The notes: generated from the sequence alone by a model not told the origin. DNA of 64,000 nucleotides from Echinimonas agarilytica (GCF_023703465.1 NZ_JAMQGP010000004.1:1-64000); one strand, 5' to 3'. Shown: positions 35,429 to 46,096, counted from the stretch's first letter. Program-made: numbers and translations.

Positions 35429-38170
35429 ATGCTTAAAAAATACCTTCCCATCATTGGGCTTATTATCGTTTTTATTGCCATGGTCATTGGCTTCAAATCA
35501 AATGACGAAAACGTGATTGCTGACTCAACCGAGATCGTAGAAGTCACCCCGACAGACGAAAGCCACGAGACCCCTTTAGGCCAATTAAGCGACATTGCTC
35601 AACCCAAGCATTATCGTATCGAACTCACTCTCATTCCTGAATCTGAGGGTTTCAGTGGCGTCACCGAAATAGACCTCACTCTCAAACCCGATACCAAAGT
35701 TTTTTACATACACGGTAAAGGGTTAAATGTCACAAATGCAGTGCTACTACAGAACGACAAAGTATTCAGCGCCATTTACGAGCAAGTCCACAGCAGCGGT
35801 GTAGTTAGCATCACCTTGCCTAAAAAGGTTTCAGGCGATGCCACTTTAAAAATTACTTATGACGCTCAATACAGCAAATCATTAGATTCTATTTACAAGG
35901 TGAACGAGTCGGGTCAAAGTTATATCTTTAGCCAAATGGAAGCGATTTCCGCTCGGATGGCCATTCCATCTTTCGATGAACCTTTATTTAAAGTGCCATT
36001 TGATATCTCAGTCATCACTGAAGCCAAAAATACCGTCATCTCAACAACTCCAGAAGTCAGCTTAAACACGCTTGATGACGGTACAGTGAAACACACTTTT
36101 GCCACCACTAAACCTTTACCTATTTACCTCATTGCCTTTGCTGTAGGCGAATTTGACGTGCTGGAATGGTCGCCCATTCCAGCGAACGAACTACGCGATT
36201 TCCCGATCCCCTTACGCGGCATTGCCGCCAAAGGAAAAGGCGACCAACTGCAATTTGCGCTGGAAAATACCCGCCCTATCTTAGAAGCACTTGAAGAATA
36301 TTTTGGTATTGCCTACCCATACGAGAAGCTCGACATTATCGCAGCGCCCGATTTTGCATTTGGCGCAATGGAAAATGTCGGTGCAATTGTCTATCGCGAA
36401 ACGCTGTTACTGCTCGATGAAAATGCCCCACTTTGGCAACTTCGAGCATACGGTGCAGTGCATGGGCATGAGTTAGGCCACCAATGGTTTGGTAATTTAG
36501 TCACACCTAAATGGTGGGATGACATATGGCTCAATGAAGCCTTTGCCACATGGGTATCGTATAAAGCAGCTCATGTATGGCGTCCAGATTTGGAGTTTGA
36601 CCGCAACATGACCAAAGCAGCACACGGTGCTATGGCTATTGATGCACGTTCATCTGCCCGCCAAATTCGCAACCCAATCACAACTAACGACGACATCATG
36701 AATGCGTTTGACGGCATCACCTACCGCAAAGGTGGTGGTGTGCTTCAAATGTTTGAAAGCTACGTGGGCGAAGACAACTTCCGCAAAGGTGTGCAACTCC
36801 ACATGAAGCGCCACGCTCATAGTACCGCTGACATTCATGATTTTCTGAAATCGCTGGCTGACGGCTCAGGCCATCCTGAAATGATTCCAGCGTTCGAGAG
36901 CTTTTTATATCAATCGGGCGTGCCGTTGGTCGATATTCAACAGAGCTGCAGCAACGATGAGGGGCAACTGACACTCACACAGCAACGCTATGTCCCTCTG
37001 GGTGTGCAAGCCGCAGACGCACAGCAATGGCAAATCCCGTTTTGTTACGCCTCTGATAAAGACTCAACATGTGAATTGCTGACGGGCCCAGATGAAACCC
37101 TCACGCAAAGCACATGTCCACAGTGGATGATGCCCAACCGCAATGCGGCAGGATACTACCGTTGGAACCTAACTGATGAAGGGTGGAATAAACTTCAATC
37201 TCAAATCAACACTCTGAATGCTGCCGAACTGTTCAGCTTGGCCGACAACTTATATGCGTCATTCAAAGCCGGGAAAGTATCCGCGCAAACGTTACTAACG
37301 ACTTACGAGAAGCTTGTGCTCACTCCATATTGGGACGTTGCATCACTTCCTGCTCAACATATGCGTTCGCTTCGCAGAACGGTATTGAATGATGAAGCCA
37401 CTTCCGACTATAAAGCACGTATTGAAAGCTTGTATGGGCCTTTGTTTGACCAACTTGGCTTTGACGCCAGCACCGATGCAGACATGCAAAGCCCAAATAG
37501 TACTGCTTTGTTGCGAGCAGCGGTGATCAAGGCGTTAGCACTGGATGCCAAAAATCCTGAGATCCGTCAGGCACTCAAACTGAAATTAACGGCTTATTTA
37601 GGCGACTTAAGTTCAACACAAGCGTTTACTTTGAATAAAACAGCGATGAGCGCAGACATTGTAGGCACAGCCCTACTCGTTGCCGTGGAAGATGGCGATC
37701 ATGCTTTTATCATGGCACTTAAAGATCGCGCTATCGAATCCACCGATGCCGTATTCAGAGGTGATGCGCTCTATGCGATTAGCAACATCCCGTCATTAGA
37801 GCTAGGCGATGCCATTATTGATGAACTGCTATTGTCAGAGCAGGTTCGATCGAACGAAGCGCAAGCATTAGTCAATTCGTTTATGGCCAATCCAGTATTG
37901 CAAGACGCCACGTGGAGCTGGCTACAAAGTAATTTAGATGATTTTTTACGCCGTTATTCATCATTTAGTATTGCTCGTGTGGTGAGCAGTACTAACACAT
38001 TTTGCGATGCAAACATGCGCAATGACATGGTTGCCTTCTTCACTAAGAATGAAGCAAAAATTTCAGGCGCGCCTCGCATGGTGAAAGAAACCGAAGAAGT
38101 TATTAATCAATGTATTGCGCTGCGAGAAGCTAAATCCGACGAATTCAAGCAAGCACTAAAAGCTCAATAG
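35429..38170 (+). CDS. M1 family zinc aminopeptidase, exported or membrane-anchored
   Basis: The 913-residue metallopeptidase removes N-terminal amino acids from peptides. GAMEN (312-316) binds the substrate amino end. HELGH at 347-351 and the downstream NEAF glutamate bind zinc, as in the M1 family. The N-terminus has one hydrophobic segment (about 5-22), a signal anchor or uncleaved signal. The C-terminal half resembles the ERAP1-like helical domain. I chose the ATG at 35429, with AAGGA upstream; in-frame codons further upstream would place 34 polar residues before the signal. Confidence 0.9.
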   Translation: MLKKYLPIIGLIIVFIAMVIGFKSNDENVIADSTEIVEVTPTDESHETPLGQLSDIAQPKHYRIELTLIPESEGFSGVTEIDLTLKPDTKVFYIHGKGLNVTNAVLLQNDKVFSAIYEQVHSSGVVSITLPKKVSGDATLKITYDAQYSKSLDSIYKVNESGQSYIFSQMEAISARMAIPSFDEPLFKVPFDISVITEAKNTVISTTPEVSLNTLDDGTVKHTFATTKPLPIYLIAFAVGEFDVLEWSPIPANELRDFPIPLRGIAAKGKGDQLQFALENTRPILEALEEYFGIAYPYEKLDIIAAPDFAFGAMENVGAIVYRETLLLLDENAPLWQLRAYGAVHGHELGHQWFGNLVTPKWWDDIWLNEAFATWVSYKAAHVWRPDLEFDRNMTKAAHGAMAIDARSSARQIRNPITTNDDIMNAFDGITYRKGGGVLQMFESYVGEDNFRKGVQLHMKRHAHSTADIHDFLKSLADGSGHPEMIPAFESFLYQSGVPLVDIQQSCSNDEGQLTLTQQRYVPLGVQAADAQQWQIPFCYASDKDSTCELLTGPDETLTQSTCPQWMMPNRNAAGYYRWNLTDEGWNKLQSQINTLNAAELFSLADNLYASFKAGKVSAQTLLTTYEKLVLTPYWDVASLPAQHMRSLRRTVLNDEATSDYKARIESLYGPLFDQLGFDASTDADMQSPNSTALLRAAVIKALALDAKNPEIRQALKLKLTAYLGDLSSTQAFTLNKTAMSADIVGTALLVAVEDGDHAFIMALKDRAIESTDAVFRGDALYAISNIPSLELGDAIIDELLLSEQVRSNEAQALVNSFMANPVLQDATWSWLQSNLDDFLRRYSSFSIARVVSSTNTFCDANMRNDMVAFFTKNEAKISGAPRMVKETEEVINQCIALREAKSDEFKQALKAQ

Positions 38171-38253
38171 CAATTGTTCATAGTAGAAGCCGCTTGCTGA
38201 AAGCGGCCTCTATTACCGCAACAACTTCACTGACGTAGGCCTTTCCTACGCAT

Positions 38254-38281
38254 AAAAAAAGCCGCTAAAGCGGCTTTTTTT
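38254..38281. terminator. Bidirectional terminator between the aminopeptidase gene and deaD
   Basis: A stem of AAAAAAAGCCGC paired with its complement around a four-base loop gives a T-run on both strands. It serves both convergent genes. Confidence 0.9.
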
Positions 38282-38303
38282 AAACATATCAACAGAGGAA
38301 TGA

Positions 38304-40151
38304 TTAATCTGCAGAACGTGGTTTACGCGGTGGACGATTGCCAGAAGGCTTGCCACTGCGGTTACCGCGATCAGAACGTCCATCACGTTGGCCTCGATGT
38401 CCTCGACCACCATCACGATCGCGATTAAAACGTGGCTTCTTGTCGCCCGATGAAGACGGTGCTGCGGAGCCATCGTCTAAACGAATGTTCAAGGCTTTAC
38501 CCAAAATACGAACTTTCTTCAGGTGGCCCATTACTTCGTCTGGCATCCCCTTAGGCAGATCAACACATGAGCTGTCATCGTTGATATCAATGGCACCAAT
38601 AAAGCGGCTTTCAATGCCCGCTTCATTCGCAATTGCGCCCACAATGTGCTTTGGTGAAACGCCATCATCATAGCCCACACTAATGCGGTATGTGACTTTG
38701 TCATCATCATTGTCACGACGAACACGAGGTTTACGCTCACGGCGTTGTTCACCACGATCTCCGCGCTCACCACGGTCACGACGGCCACGAGATTCATCAC
38801 GCTCATTGTAAGTACGAGCTGGACGATCTTTTAAGAACAATGGCGAGTCGCCTTGAACCATCTTCACCATTGCGGCTGCAATTTCTAGAGCTGGAACATT
38901 CTTATCATTTTGGAATTGCTCAATGATCTCTTGGTATTTCGCCAATTCCGTTTCATCGATCGCCAATGCTTCAGTAATACGGTCTTTGAAACGAGATACA
39001 CGAATATCATTCACTGCATCGGTCGTTGGCAATTGCATCAATTCAATTTGCTGGCGAGTTGCGCGCTCAATCGACTTCAACATGCGACGCTCACGTGGTG
39101 CAGCAAACAAGATTGCATCACCGGTACGACCTGCACGACCTGTACGACCAATACGGTGAACGTAAGCTTCAGTATCGTAAGGAATGTCGTAGTTAAGAAC
39201 ATGGCTGATACGCTCAACGTCCAAACCTCGAGCAGCAACATCGGTCGCAATCAAGATATCAATTTCACCTGATTTCAAACCTTCAACGGTACGAACGCGT
39301 GACTGCTGAGGCATGTCACCGTTGAGTGCGGCGGCGGCATAGCCACGAGCACGTAATTTTTCAGCCAACTCTTCTGTTGAGTTTTTAGTGCGGGCAAAAA
39401 TAATCATGCCATCGAATGGTTCTGACTCGAGGATACGCGTTAATGCGTCGAGTTTGTGTAAACCACTGACCATCCAAACGCGCTGGCGAATGTTCGCTGC
39501 AGTCTGAGTTTTAACTTTGATCGTGACTTCTTTCGGGTCATTCAAGTAACGTGTTGCAATACGCTTAATTTCTTTAGGCATTGTTGCTGAGAATAAAGCG
39601 GTCTGATGCTCTTCAGGCAATTGCTCTAGAATCCACTCAACATCATCAATGAAGCCCATACGCAACATTTCGTCGGCTTCATCTAATACCAACGTTTTTA
39701 AATCAGATAAATCTAAAGTGCCACGACGCATGTGATCCATCACGCGTCCTGGTGTACCTACAACGACTTCAACACCACGCTTTAATGAGCGGATTTGAGC
39801 CGTGTAGTTTTGGCCACCATAAATAGGCAATACGTGGAAGCCTTTACGATGCGAGGCATATTTTTGAACGGCTTCGGCAACCTGAATCGCCAGTTCACGA
39901 GTTGGGGCAAGCACCAACGCTTGTGGTTTGCGAGTCCCTACTTCAAGGTTTGCAACTAAAGGGAGTGCAAACGCAGCTGTTTTACCGGTACCGGTCTGGG
40001 CTTGGCCCAATACGTCGTGTCCGTTTAACAGGTGCGGAATTGTTTCTGCCTGAATCGGAGAAGGTGTTTCGTAACCTACTTCTTTGAGTGCATTAAGAAG
40101 GTGTTCTGGTAAACCCAGATCAGTAAAGGTCACATTTTTTTGGTCGGTCAT
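38304..40151 (-). CDS. deaD: DEAD-box ATP-dependent RNA helicase DeaD/CsdA
   Basis: This 615-residue helicase acts in ribosome assembly and RNA turnover, especially in the cold. Present are the Q-motif, Walker A AQTGTGKT, DEAD (near residue 157), SAT, and HRIGRTGRAGR. A DbpA-type RNA-binding domain (about 480-555) and a basic tail rich in arginine and glycine follow. Length and order match E. coli CsdA (about 629 residues). The upstream gap of 558 bases leaves room for a long untranslated leader, which is typical for this gene in E. coli. Confidence 0.93.
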   Translation of the reverse strand: MTDQKNVTFTDLGLPEHLLNALKEVGYETPSPIQAETIPHLLNGHDVLGQAQTGTGKTAAFALPLVANLEVGTRKPQALVLAPTRELAIQVAEAVQKYASHRKGFHVLPIYGGQNYTAQIRSLKRGVEVVVGTPGRVMDHMRRGTLDLSDLKTLVLDEADEMLRMGFIDDVEWILEQLPEEHQTALFSATMPKEIKRIATRYLNDPKEVTIKVKTQTAANIRQRVWMVSGLHKLDALTRILESEPFDGMIIFARTKNSTEELAEKLRARGYAAAALNGDMPQQSRVRTVEGLKSGEIDILIATDVAARGLDVERISHVLNYDIPYDTEAYVHRIGRTGRAGRTGDAILFAAPRERRMLKSIERATRQQIELMQLPTTDAVNDIRVSRFKDRITEALAIDETELAKYQEIIEQFQNDKNVPALEIAAAMVKMVQGDSPLFLKDRPARTYNERDESRGRRDRGERGDRGEQRRERKPRVRRDNDDDKVTYRISVGYDDGVSPKHIVGAIANEAGIESRFIGAIDINDDSSCVDLPKGMPDEVMGHLKKVRILGKALNIRLDDGSAAPSSSGDKKPRFNRDRDGGRGHRGQRDGRSDRGNRSGKPSGNRPPRKPRSAD

Positions 40152-40709
40152 TGAGACGCCCTAATATGTATAAATCAGAAAAACACTACCAATCGCGATC
40201 AACAAACACAGCGATGCGCCGAATCCTAGACACTAATTATGATCGACTTCGCGATAAACGAAGCAATTTTAGCGTCTAGAAAAACTAGCATTTAGCCAAA
40301 CGTTTTGGGCAATCAGACGTGTTAGATGCGAAACTTTGAGATGCTTATTCCTGTAACACCAAGAAATAAAAGGGTTATTTCTTTGGAGCTACTCCCCCAA
40401 GCTAAAGTCCGTGCAGTGCTCTGACTGATTACATATTTATGCAACTGGTATGAGATGGGGCAATTATCCTTCTGCCCAACGGAAACCACTCGATTTGAGC
40501 GGCTGCTGTGGAAGGCTTCACCACTGATGATCGAATTGATATCGGTTTCAGCGGCGCAGTATAACGGTAAAGTGTGATCAAAGACACCCTTAAACACATT
40601 AAGTTAATAATTATTATCAAAACTTGTGGTAAAGGCATTGCAAATTCAGTAAAACGCGGGCCCCAAAAAAAAGCCGCGTCCCGCTTTAGCATGCCTAAAA
40701 ATCGTACTC
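40152..40709. other. 558-bp gap without a supported gene
   Basis: Short frames on both strands here have no credible start, composition or motif. Noteworthy are an AT-rich palindrome near 40604-40620, reminiscent of but not a good Fur site, and a run of eight A (40669-40676, T on the minus strand) next to GC-rich bases, which may terminate tdk. The part nearest deaD could be its leader. Confidence 0.5.
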
Positions 40710-41297
40710 CTACGATTCGTTTACCCAAACCAATTCTCGAAAGTGTTTTCGGCACATGGATTCATACTTATCATTGCCGCCCACCTGAACTTGCTCGCCA
40801 GAGCGAACCACTTGCCCTGCTTCGTCCCGTCGCACCACAAAGTTAGCTTTGCGGCCACAACTACACACTGTTTTAAGCTCAGTTAACTTATCTGCCCAAG
40901 CTAATAAATGGTGGCTACCTTCAAAAGTTTCACCTCTAAAATCAGTTCTCAGCCCATATGCCAAGACCGGTACATCGAGCTCATCCACAACTTGCATTAG
41001 CTGCTGTACTTGCAACTTGGTCAAAAACTGCGCTTCGTCTACAAATAAACAGTGAATTGGCCCCTGACTCAACAATTCAACGCAGTGATCCCACAAATTG
41101 GTCGCGGCATTGAACAAGTGCGCATCAGACGTGAGACCTATGCGAGAAGCAACCTTTCCCACGCCAAATCGATCATCCAATTCAGCGGTAAAGATCTCGG
41201 CTCTCATGCCACGTTCGCGATAGTTATATGCCGACTGGAGCAATGATGTCGACTTCCCTGCGTTCATTGTTGAATAGTAGAAATATAATTGAGCCAC
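40710..41297 (-). CDS. tdk: Thymidine kinase
   Basis: The 195-residue enzyme phosphorylates thymidine in the salvage pathway. It carries P-loop MNAGKST near residue 12, FVDEAQFL near residue 87, and YGLRTDF near residue 113. The C-terminal CSCG...C..H segment binds structural zinc, as in the TK1-like bacterial enzymes. It stands alone, followed by a gene-free gap. Confidence 0.95.
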   Translation of the reverse strand: MAQLYFYYSTMNAGKSTSLLQSAYNYRERGMRAEIFTAELDDRFGVGKVASRIGLTSDAHLFNAATNLWDHCVELLSQGPIHCLFVDEAQFLTKLQVQQLMQVVDELDVPVLAYGLRTDFRGETFEGSHHLLAWADKLTELKTVCSCGRKANFVVRRDEAGQVVRSGEQVQVGGNDKYESMCRKHFRELVWVNES

Positions 41298-41495
41298 GTG
41301 AGATGCAACCTTTGTTTAGTGAATTTGCCCCATGAGCGGACAGTATCATCTTTGTTCCTGCTGATATTTACAAACCCTTGGGCCAATCATTTCGAATTAG
41401 TACGTGTAAATTTGACACATCTCAAAGGGCTCCGATGCGCAGCCTCCACAAAGTCAGCTAGAATTAACACCACCTTCGACAAATGAGAATATGGC

Positions 41496-42473
41496 ATGTT
41501 TAACGCCCTTGTTATTGAGCAAAAGGATGACAATCAAGTTGTTTCTATTCAAGAACTTGATGAATCTAACCTTCCAGCAGAAGACGTTGTAGTAAACGTT
41601 GGTTACTCTTCTCTAAATTACAAAGACGGACTCGCCATCACTGGCGCAGGCAGGATCGTTCGCCAATTTCCAATGATTCCAGGTATTGATCTGTGTGGTG
41701 AAGTAAGTGAATCAAAAGACTCGCGCTATCAAGTCGGTGATAACGTTATTTTGACAGGCTGGGGTGTAGGTGAAGGTCACTGGGGTGGAATGGCTCAAAA
41801 AGCCAGTTTAAAAGCCGATTGGCTGGTGCCGCTGCCAGCTACATTGTCACCTGAAAAAGCCATGACTATTGGCACCGCAGGATTAACGGCAATGCTATGT
41901 GTTCAAGCACTTGAGAATTATGGTATTACTCCCGACAACGGAGAAATATTGGTCACCGGTGCAAGTGGTGGCGTTGGCTCCACTGCAATCGTTCTTTTAG
42001 CTGCGCTAGGCTACGAGGTTGCTGCCGTAACCGGACGACCGTCTAACGAAGATTATCTAAAATCATTGGGCGCCAAACGCATTGTCCTAAGAAGCGAATT
42101 TGAAGACAAAGCGAAGCCACTGGAAAAACAATTTTGGGCGGGTGCCGTCGATACTGTAGGCAGTAACCTTCTTGCTAAGGTGATTGCTCAAACCCATTAC
42201 AATGGCGCAGTGGCGGCCTGTGGGTTAGCAGGAGGGTTTGACCTTCCTTCTACGGTCATGCCTTTTATTCTTCGAAATGTTGCATTGTTAGGCGTCGACT
42301 CTGTGATGTGCCCTTACGAAAAAAGAGTGCAAGCTTGGCAAAGACTGTCTGAATTATTACCTGGTTCATATTTTGAGCAGGCGAGTACAACTGTGGGCTT
42401 AAAGGATGTACCTGAACTTGCAGACGCCATCATCAAAGGCAAAGTCACCGGCAGAACGCTCATTAAGCTTTAA
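41496..42473 (+). CDS. acuI: Acrylyl-CoA reductase AcuI/YhdH family (NADPH)
   Basis: The 325-residue protein is a medium-chain reductase of the YhdH/AcuI type, without the zinc ligands of alcohol dehydrogenases. It has SLNYKDGLAITG near residue 40, the dinucleotide-binding motif TGASGGVGSTA near residue 154, and GWGVGEGHWGG near residue 90. AcuI reduces acrylyl-CoA to propionyl-CoA. In marine bacteria it protects against acrylate from DMSP breakdown. No DMSP genes are adjacent, so the physiological substrate here is open. Confidence 0.9.
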   Translation: MFNALVIEQKDDNQVVSIQELDESNLPAEDVVVNVGYSSLNYKDGLAITGAGRIVRQFPMIPGIDLCGEVSESKDSRYQVGDNVILTGWGVGEGHWGGMAQKASLKADWLVPLPATLSPEKAMTIGTAGLTAMLCVQALENYGITPDNGEILVTGASGGVGSTAIVLLAALGYEVAAVTGRPSNEDYLKSLGAKRIVLRSEFEDKAKPLEKQFWAGAVDTVGSNLLAKVIAQTHYNGAVAACGLAGGFDLPSTVMPFILRNVALLGVDSVMCPYEKRVQAWQRLSELLPGSYFEQASTTVGLKDVPELADAIIKGKVTGRTLIKL

Positions 42474-42524
42474 ATAGAGCATCCATTCAAATGGGGCGCT
42501 ATCAACCGGTAGACGCCCCCGTAT

Positions 42525-42818
42525 TTATACTTGTTCGCCGCTTAATTGAAGTAAAAAGTGGGCCAGCTTGTGCAAACTTTCGCGCTGAACCTCGCAACAA
42601 AGCAAACGCCCCTGTTTGTTTTGAACCAGCAACCCTGCTGTCACCAACCCTGAAATATGGTGCGATAGCGTAGAGTGTGGAATTTCTAAGCGCTGTTGTA
42701 GCTCACCCACCGACACATCTGCTCGCTCTGATTTACACAGGTACGTGACGATATCTAGCCGAACAGGGTGCCCTAATTCTTTAAATGTCTTTGCCGCAGA
42801 ATAGGTATTGGTCGCCAT
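42525..42818 (-). CDS. ArsR-family transcriptional regulator
   Basis: The 97-residue winged-helix protein has the ArsR form: HPVRLDIVTYLCKSE followed by a recognition helix HSTLSHHISGLV and a wing. I do not see a clear metal-binding cysteine pair, although there are single cysteines near residues 28 and 77. It may respond to something other than arsenic. It is divergent from the SMR pump gene across about 200 bases and may control it. Confidence 0.85.
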   Translation of the reverse strand: MATNTYSAAKTFKELGHPVRLDIVTYLCKSERADVSVGELQQRLEIPHSTLSHHISGLVTAGLLVQNKQGRLLCCEVQRESLHKLAHFLLQLSGEQV

Positions 42819-43023
42819 CGATTCGACTCATGCAGGTGAATGGAGAATTGCCAACTGAGAGTACAGCATTCTGCCAGCTTCTGAAACCAAGCCTCTGCTG
42901 CGGTAATAGCGCGCAATACCGTTTTTAAAAAGAGCGACTAAGCTAACAGCTACATACTTGCAATGAGCAACGCAACGCTTGCTGATGTTCAAGTGAACCA
43001 CATAACCGTTGATAAGGATATTT

Positions 43024-43353
43024 ATGAGTTATGCCCTACTTGCTAGTGCCATACTAATTGAAGTCATCGCCACTGTAATGCTTAAAGCCTCAAATGGTTG
43101 GCAGAATATTTGGCTTGGAAGCGCTTCAGTGGCTTTCTTTTCCCTGTCAGGTGTGTTGCTGGGGTTCGTACTTAAAGACATGAGCGTGGGGCTTGCCTAC
43201 ACCATTTGGTCCGGTGTAGGCGTTGCACTGATTTGTGGCCTATCCGCCCTTCTTTGGCATCAAAAACTCGACATTTATGCCACTTCAGGTATTGCAATGA
43301 TCGTCATCGGTACCGTCTTAATCACTGCAAAATCTAAAGTACTGTTACCCTAG
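43024..43353 (+). CDS. Small multidrug resistance (SMR) family transporter
   Basis: The 109-residue protein has four membrane segments. The membrane-embedded glutamate of the SMR family is present in LIEVIATVMLKAS near residue 13, and the signature YTIWSGVGVALI lies near residue 59. This is closest to the EmrE/Qac branch that exports quaternary ammonium compounds by proton antiport. I chose the ATG at 43024, with AAGGAT upstream, instead of a codon 15 bases earlier. Confidence 0.88.
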   Translation: MSYALLASAILIEVIATVMLKASNGWQNIWLGSASVAFFSLSGVLLGFVLKDMSVGLAYTIWSGVGVALICGLSALLWHQKLDIYATSGIAMIVIGTVLITAKSKVLLP

Positions 43354-43373
43354 CCATGACGCCTATTGCGCCT

Positions 43374-45323
43374 CTATTTCATCATGTTTTTATCAAGAAA
43401 TAAGCGCGTTTTCTCAAACACTGCGATCTGCTGATCAATCTCCTCAAGTTGATGATCCGCCCCTTCTTCAATATGCCATTCAAAGGGACGATTGTGCTTC
43501 TCCAACATCAAGCGCATTCGCCAAGCATGTTCAACATCTACCGTACTGTCTTCATCGCCATGAACGATCAGCAACGGCACTTGCAACTTGTCAGCAAGGT
43601 AAACAGGCGATCGCTGTTTCAAGTCGTAAAAATCTTTGTGGCTGTCGCCTACATGCGTTTTAAGCCAGTCATTTTGCTGTTGAGTGCGACCAGTTTGGTT
43701 AATGTGCAAATTAATATCGCTGACACCTGCAATACTTACCGCGCAATTGAATAATGTTGGATATTCAAGTGCCAACATCATTGCAGCATATCCGCCATAA
43801 CTCATACCCATCACACAAACTTGACTGCTCAAGATGTCCTCGCGCTCAATCACCTTTCGCGTGACTTGCTCAATATCGGTCAGCATCAATTTACCCCACT
43901 GCAAAGTGCCAGCGTCTTGGAGTTCATCGGAGTATCCGCTTGAGCCTCTAAAATTCACCCGTAACACGGCATAGCCTTGAGCACTCAGAAACTGCGTAAT
44001 GGGATCGAATGTTGCCCTATCAAACACTCCAATAGGCCCGCCATGAGGCAGCACGACCAGCGCAGACGTCTTGTTTTTAGTGGGTAAAGTAAGAAGATAT
44101 GGAATATTGAGGCCTTCTACCAACAACTCAGATTCAATGACCTTGGCTTTCAATTTTTTATCTAGGTGTGGAAACCAGCTACCGATCTGACGTGTATTGT
44201 TGCCCGTTTTATTCACCACATAAAAACGTCCGGGTTGCTCATGGGACGATTGGTATTTGAGTGTTAATTCATTGGCTCCTTTGGATATCACTGAATCTAT
44301 CTGGCCTAACGCACTGCGTTTTCCATTCTTTGTTGCGTTGAGGTATTCCACTCTTGGCATCCCGTTTTCCAATACCAAAATTCCAAACAGTTTCTGATCA
44401 TCAGGGTTGACCAATAAATCTAGAATTTCAAATGAATCAATTTGATGAAGCAGTTCTTGCTCTCCGCTTTCAAAATCAACCCGATAAACAGAGCGTTTGC
44501 TATGTTCGGAAAAATCAAGGCAATAGAATCGAGTAGGGGAATCTGCATTAGCCACAGGTAAAATTCGAGGAGTGTCTTCATCAAATTCGTTCAGTTTCCA
44601 CTGCGTAAGCTCCGTGGCAGTTCCTTCATCATCAATCGTGCTCAATGCGATGACATCTCTTTCAGTAAAATGCAGAACCGCTGACGGATACCCCTCAGTG
44701 TTGCTAAACCAACGGGTTGCAAAACCTTTGACCGAAGCTACTTCGTTGGCACGTTTAAACTGTCCACCATCTCGTTTAGTTAACTTCGATGTTTTTTTGC
44801 CCAAGACATTAAGCTGACTCGGCTGGATTTTATAAACTTTGGAAACGTGGCCGCTTTTACCATATAAAAACTGATCGGTTTGATGGGCCTGTGGTGCCAC
44901 TAACTGCCCCGCAGTCTTAACCCGATACACAATTATTTCCTGGGAGGCTTTCGCAGGAACCTTCACCACCAACATGTAACGCGCCACTTTCGTGTTCAAT
45001 AGGTTTTGAACGCCTTTTTTCAGCACCACAAATTGCACCGCAACGTGCTGATCATCAAGCCACGAAAAACCCTGTAGCGACGCTTCATTATCAGTCAGTT
45101 CCGCCACATCTAATAAGTCATGTTGCGCCCCCGAATGACTATCAATCATCACCAATTTATGTGCGCCATTGTAATTGCGAATGGCTGCAATCAATTTACC
45201 GTTCGGGCTCATTTGAGCCATGACCATGTCGGGTTCCGCAAAGAAATCACTGGCTTTCATGTGTGCCGAGTCAACACTGAACACCGCTAACATTGCGAAC
45301 CAAAACAGGATATATGGTTTCAT
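43374..45323 (-). CDS. Exported S9-family prolyl oligopeptidase-like peptidase
   Basis: The 649-residue protein has a signal peptide (about 1-20), a beta-propeller-like N-terminal part and an alpha/beta-hydrolase C-terminal part. The nucleophile motif GMSYGGYAAM lies near residue 510, an acid in GDEDSTVD near residue 592 and a histidine in GADHQLE near residue 624. It is likely a periplasmic dipeptidyl- or acylaminoacyl-type peptidase. Its ATG overlaps the stop of the upstream gene by four bases, so the two form one unit. Confidence 0.88.
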   Translation of the reverse strand: MKPYILFWFAMLAVFSVDSAHMKASDFFAEPDMVMAQMSPNGKLIAAIRNYNGAHKLVMIDSHSGAQHDLLDVAELTDNEASLQGFSWLDDQHVAVQFVVLKKGVQNLLNTKVARYMLVVKVPAKASQEIIVYRVKTAGQLVAPQAHQTDQFLYGKSGHVSKVYKIQPSQLNVLGKKTSKLTKRDGGQFKRANEVASVKGFATRWFSNTEGYPSAVLHFTERDVIALSTIDDEGTATELTQWKLNEFDEDTPRILPVANADSPTRFYCLDFSEHSKRSVYRVDFESGEQELLHQIDSFEILDLLVNPDDQKLFGILVLENGMPRVEYLNATKNGKRSALGQIDSVISKGANELTLKYQSSHEQPGRFYVVNKTGNNTRQIGSWFPHLDKKLKAKVIESELLVEGLNIPYLLTLPTKNKTSALVVLPHGGPIGVFDRATFDPITQFLSAQGYAVLRVNFRGSSGYSDELQDAGTLQWGKLMLTDIEQVTRKVIEREDILSSQVCVMGMSYGGYAAMMLALEYPTLFNCAVSIAGVSDINLHINQTGRTQQQNDWLKTHVGDSHKDFYDLKQRSPVYLADKLQVPLLIVHGDEDSTVDVEHAWRMRLMLEKHNRPFEWHIEEGADHQLEEIDQQIAVFEKTRLFLDKNMMK

Positions 45324-45952
45324 GATTCGGGGTTTCCTGTGCTCACTAATTCAGTATAAAAGTCATCGTTCACCACGGCTCCAGAACGCAATGGATAGAC
45401 TTTAAGTTGTTCTTCAAGCTCATCCTCAATAGCCGACAAATCTGTTGCCAAACGATTTAAATATTGAATGTCGATAAAATCCCGTCCACGCTCTTTTTGA
45501 ATACTCAAAAAGCCTGCATAGTTGATGCGTTGAGGGGCCACATTGAAACGCCAATTTCGCGCATATTCAGTATTGATGAAGTACGGTAAATTAAAAAATG
45601 GAGCTTTGACCGTCACAATTTGATATTCACCCGCGGCAAGCGCCACTAAATAAATCCCTTTTGCTCTATCTGTCATATCCAGTGCGATGGTTTTGCCGAG
45701 AGTTGCTGGAGGATTTTCATTTCCTGTCATAAGAGTTTTCGGTGTACGCAAACGAATCAGTTCGAGTGATGGAGCGGCTCCTGCAACGTCAATCGAAAAC
45801 ACTGCATACCCAGAGTTGTCAGCTAAAACAGAGGATTGTTCTGGGGCGATCAGTTCAATGGATGCCAGCTCTTTGGCCAACCCAATACAGGGCCAACACA
45901 TCAGCAGCCCAAAAATCCCGAAAAAACGTAAAAAAATTTTGAAAAGTTCCAA
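45320..45952 (-). CDS. Exported hypothetical protein linked to the S9 peptidase
   Basis: The 210-residue protein has a Sec signal (MELFKIFLRFFGIFGLLMCW). No catalytic motif is visible. A segment GIYLVALAAGEYQIVTVKAP resembles the beta-sandwich segment GRYALNSVRAFY in the lipoprotein encoded divergently at 46097, so the two proteins may share a domain. It is translationally coupled to the S9 peptidase. Function unknown. Confidence 0.7.
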   Translation of the reverse strand: MELFKIFLRFFGIFGLLMCWPCIGLAKELASIELIAPEQSSVLADNSGYAVFSIDVAGAAPSLELIRLRTPKTLMTGNENPPATLGKTIALDMTDRAKGIYLVALAAGEYQIVTVKAPFFNLPYFINTEYARNWRFNVAPQRINYAGFLSIQKERGRDFIDIQYLNRLATDLSAIEDELEEQLKVYPLRSGAVVNDDFYTELVSTGNPES

Positions 45953-46096
45953 TGTAAATTCCTTTTATTCCCACAAATAACTTTGCTTCCTTGCCAACTT
46001 CAAAAAATATCAAATTTTATTAAATAAATCAGGTTACAAACGACAATATGCTTATAATGCCAAAGCGATCATTACCGTTAAAAGGAATTAACAACC

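Noticed and set aside
40604..40620. Fur-box-like palindrome
   Set aside because: It matches only the AT-rich core of the consensus and no iron-related gene is adjacent.
40574..40846. 90-codon plus-strand frame overlapping the tdk 3' end
   Set aside because: Composition is unlike a gene, there is no ribosome binding site, and half of it is antisense to tdk.
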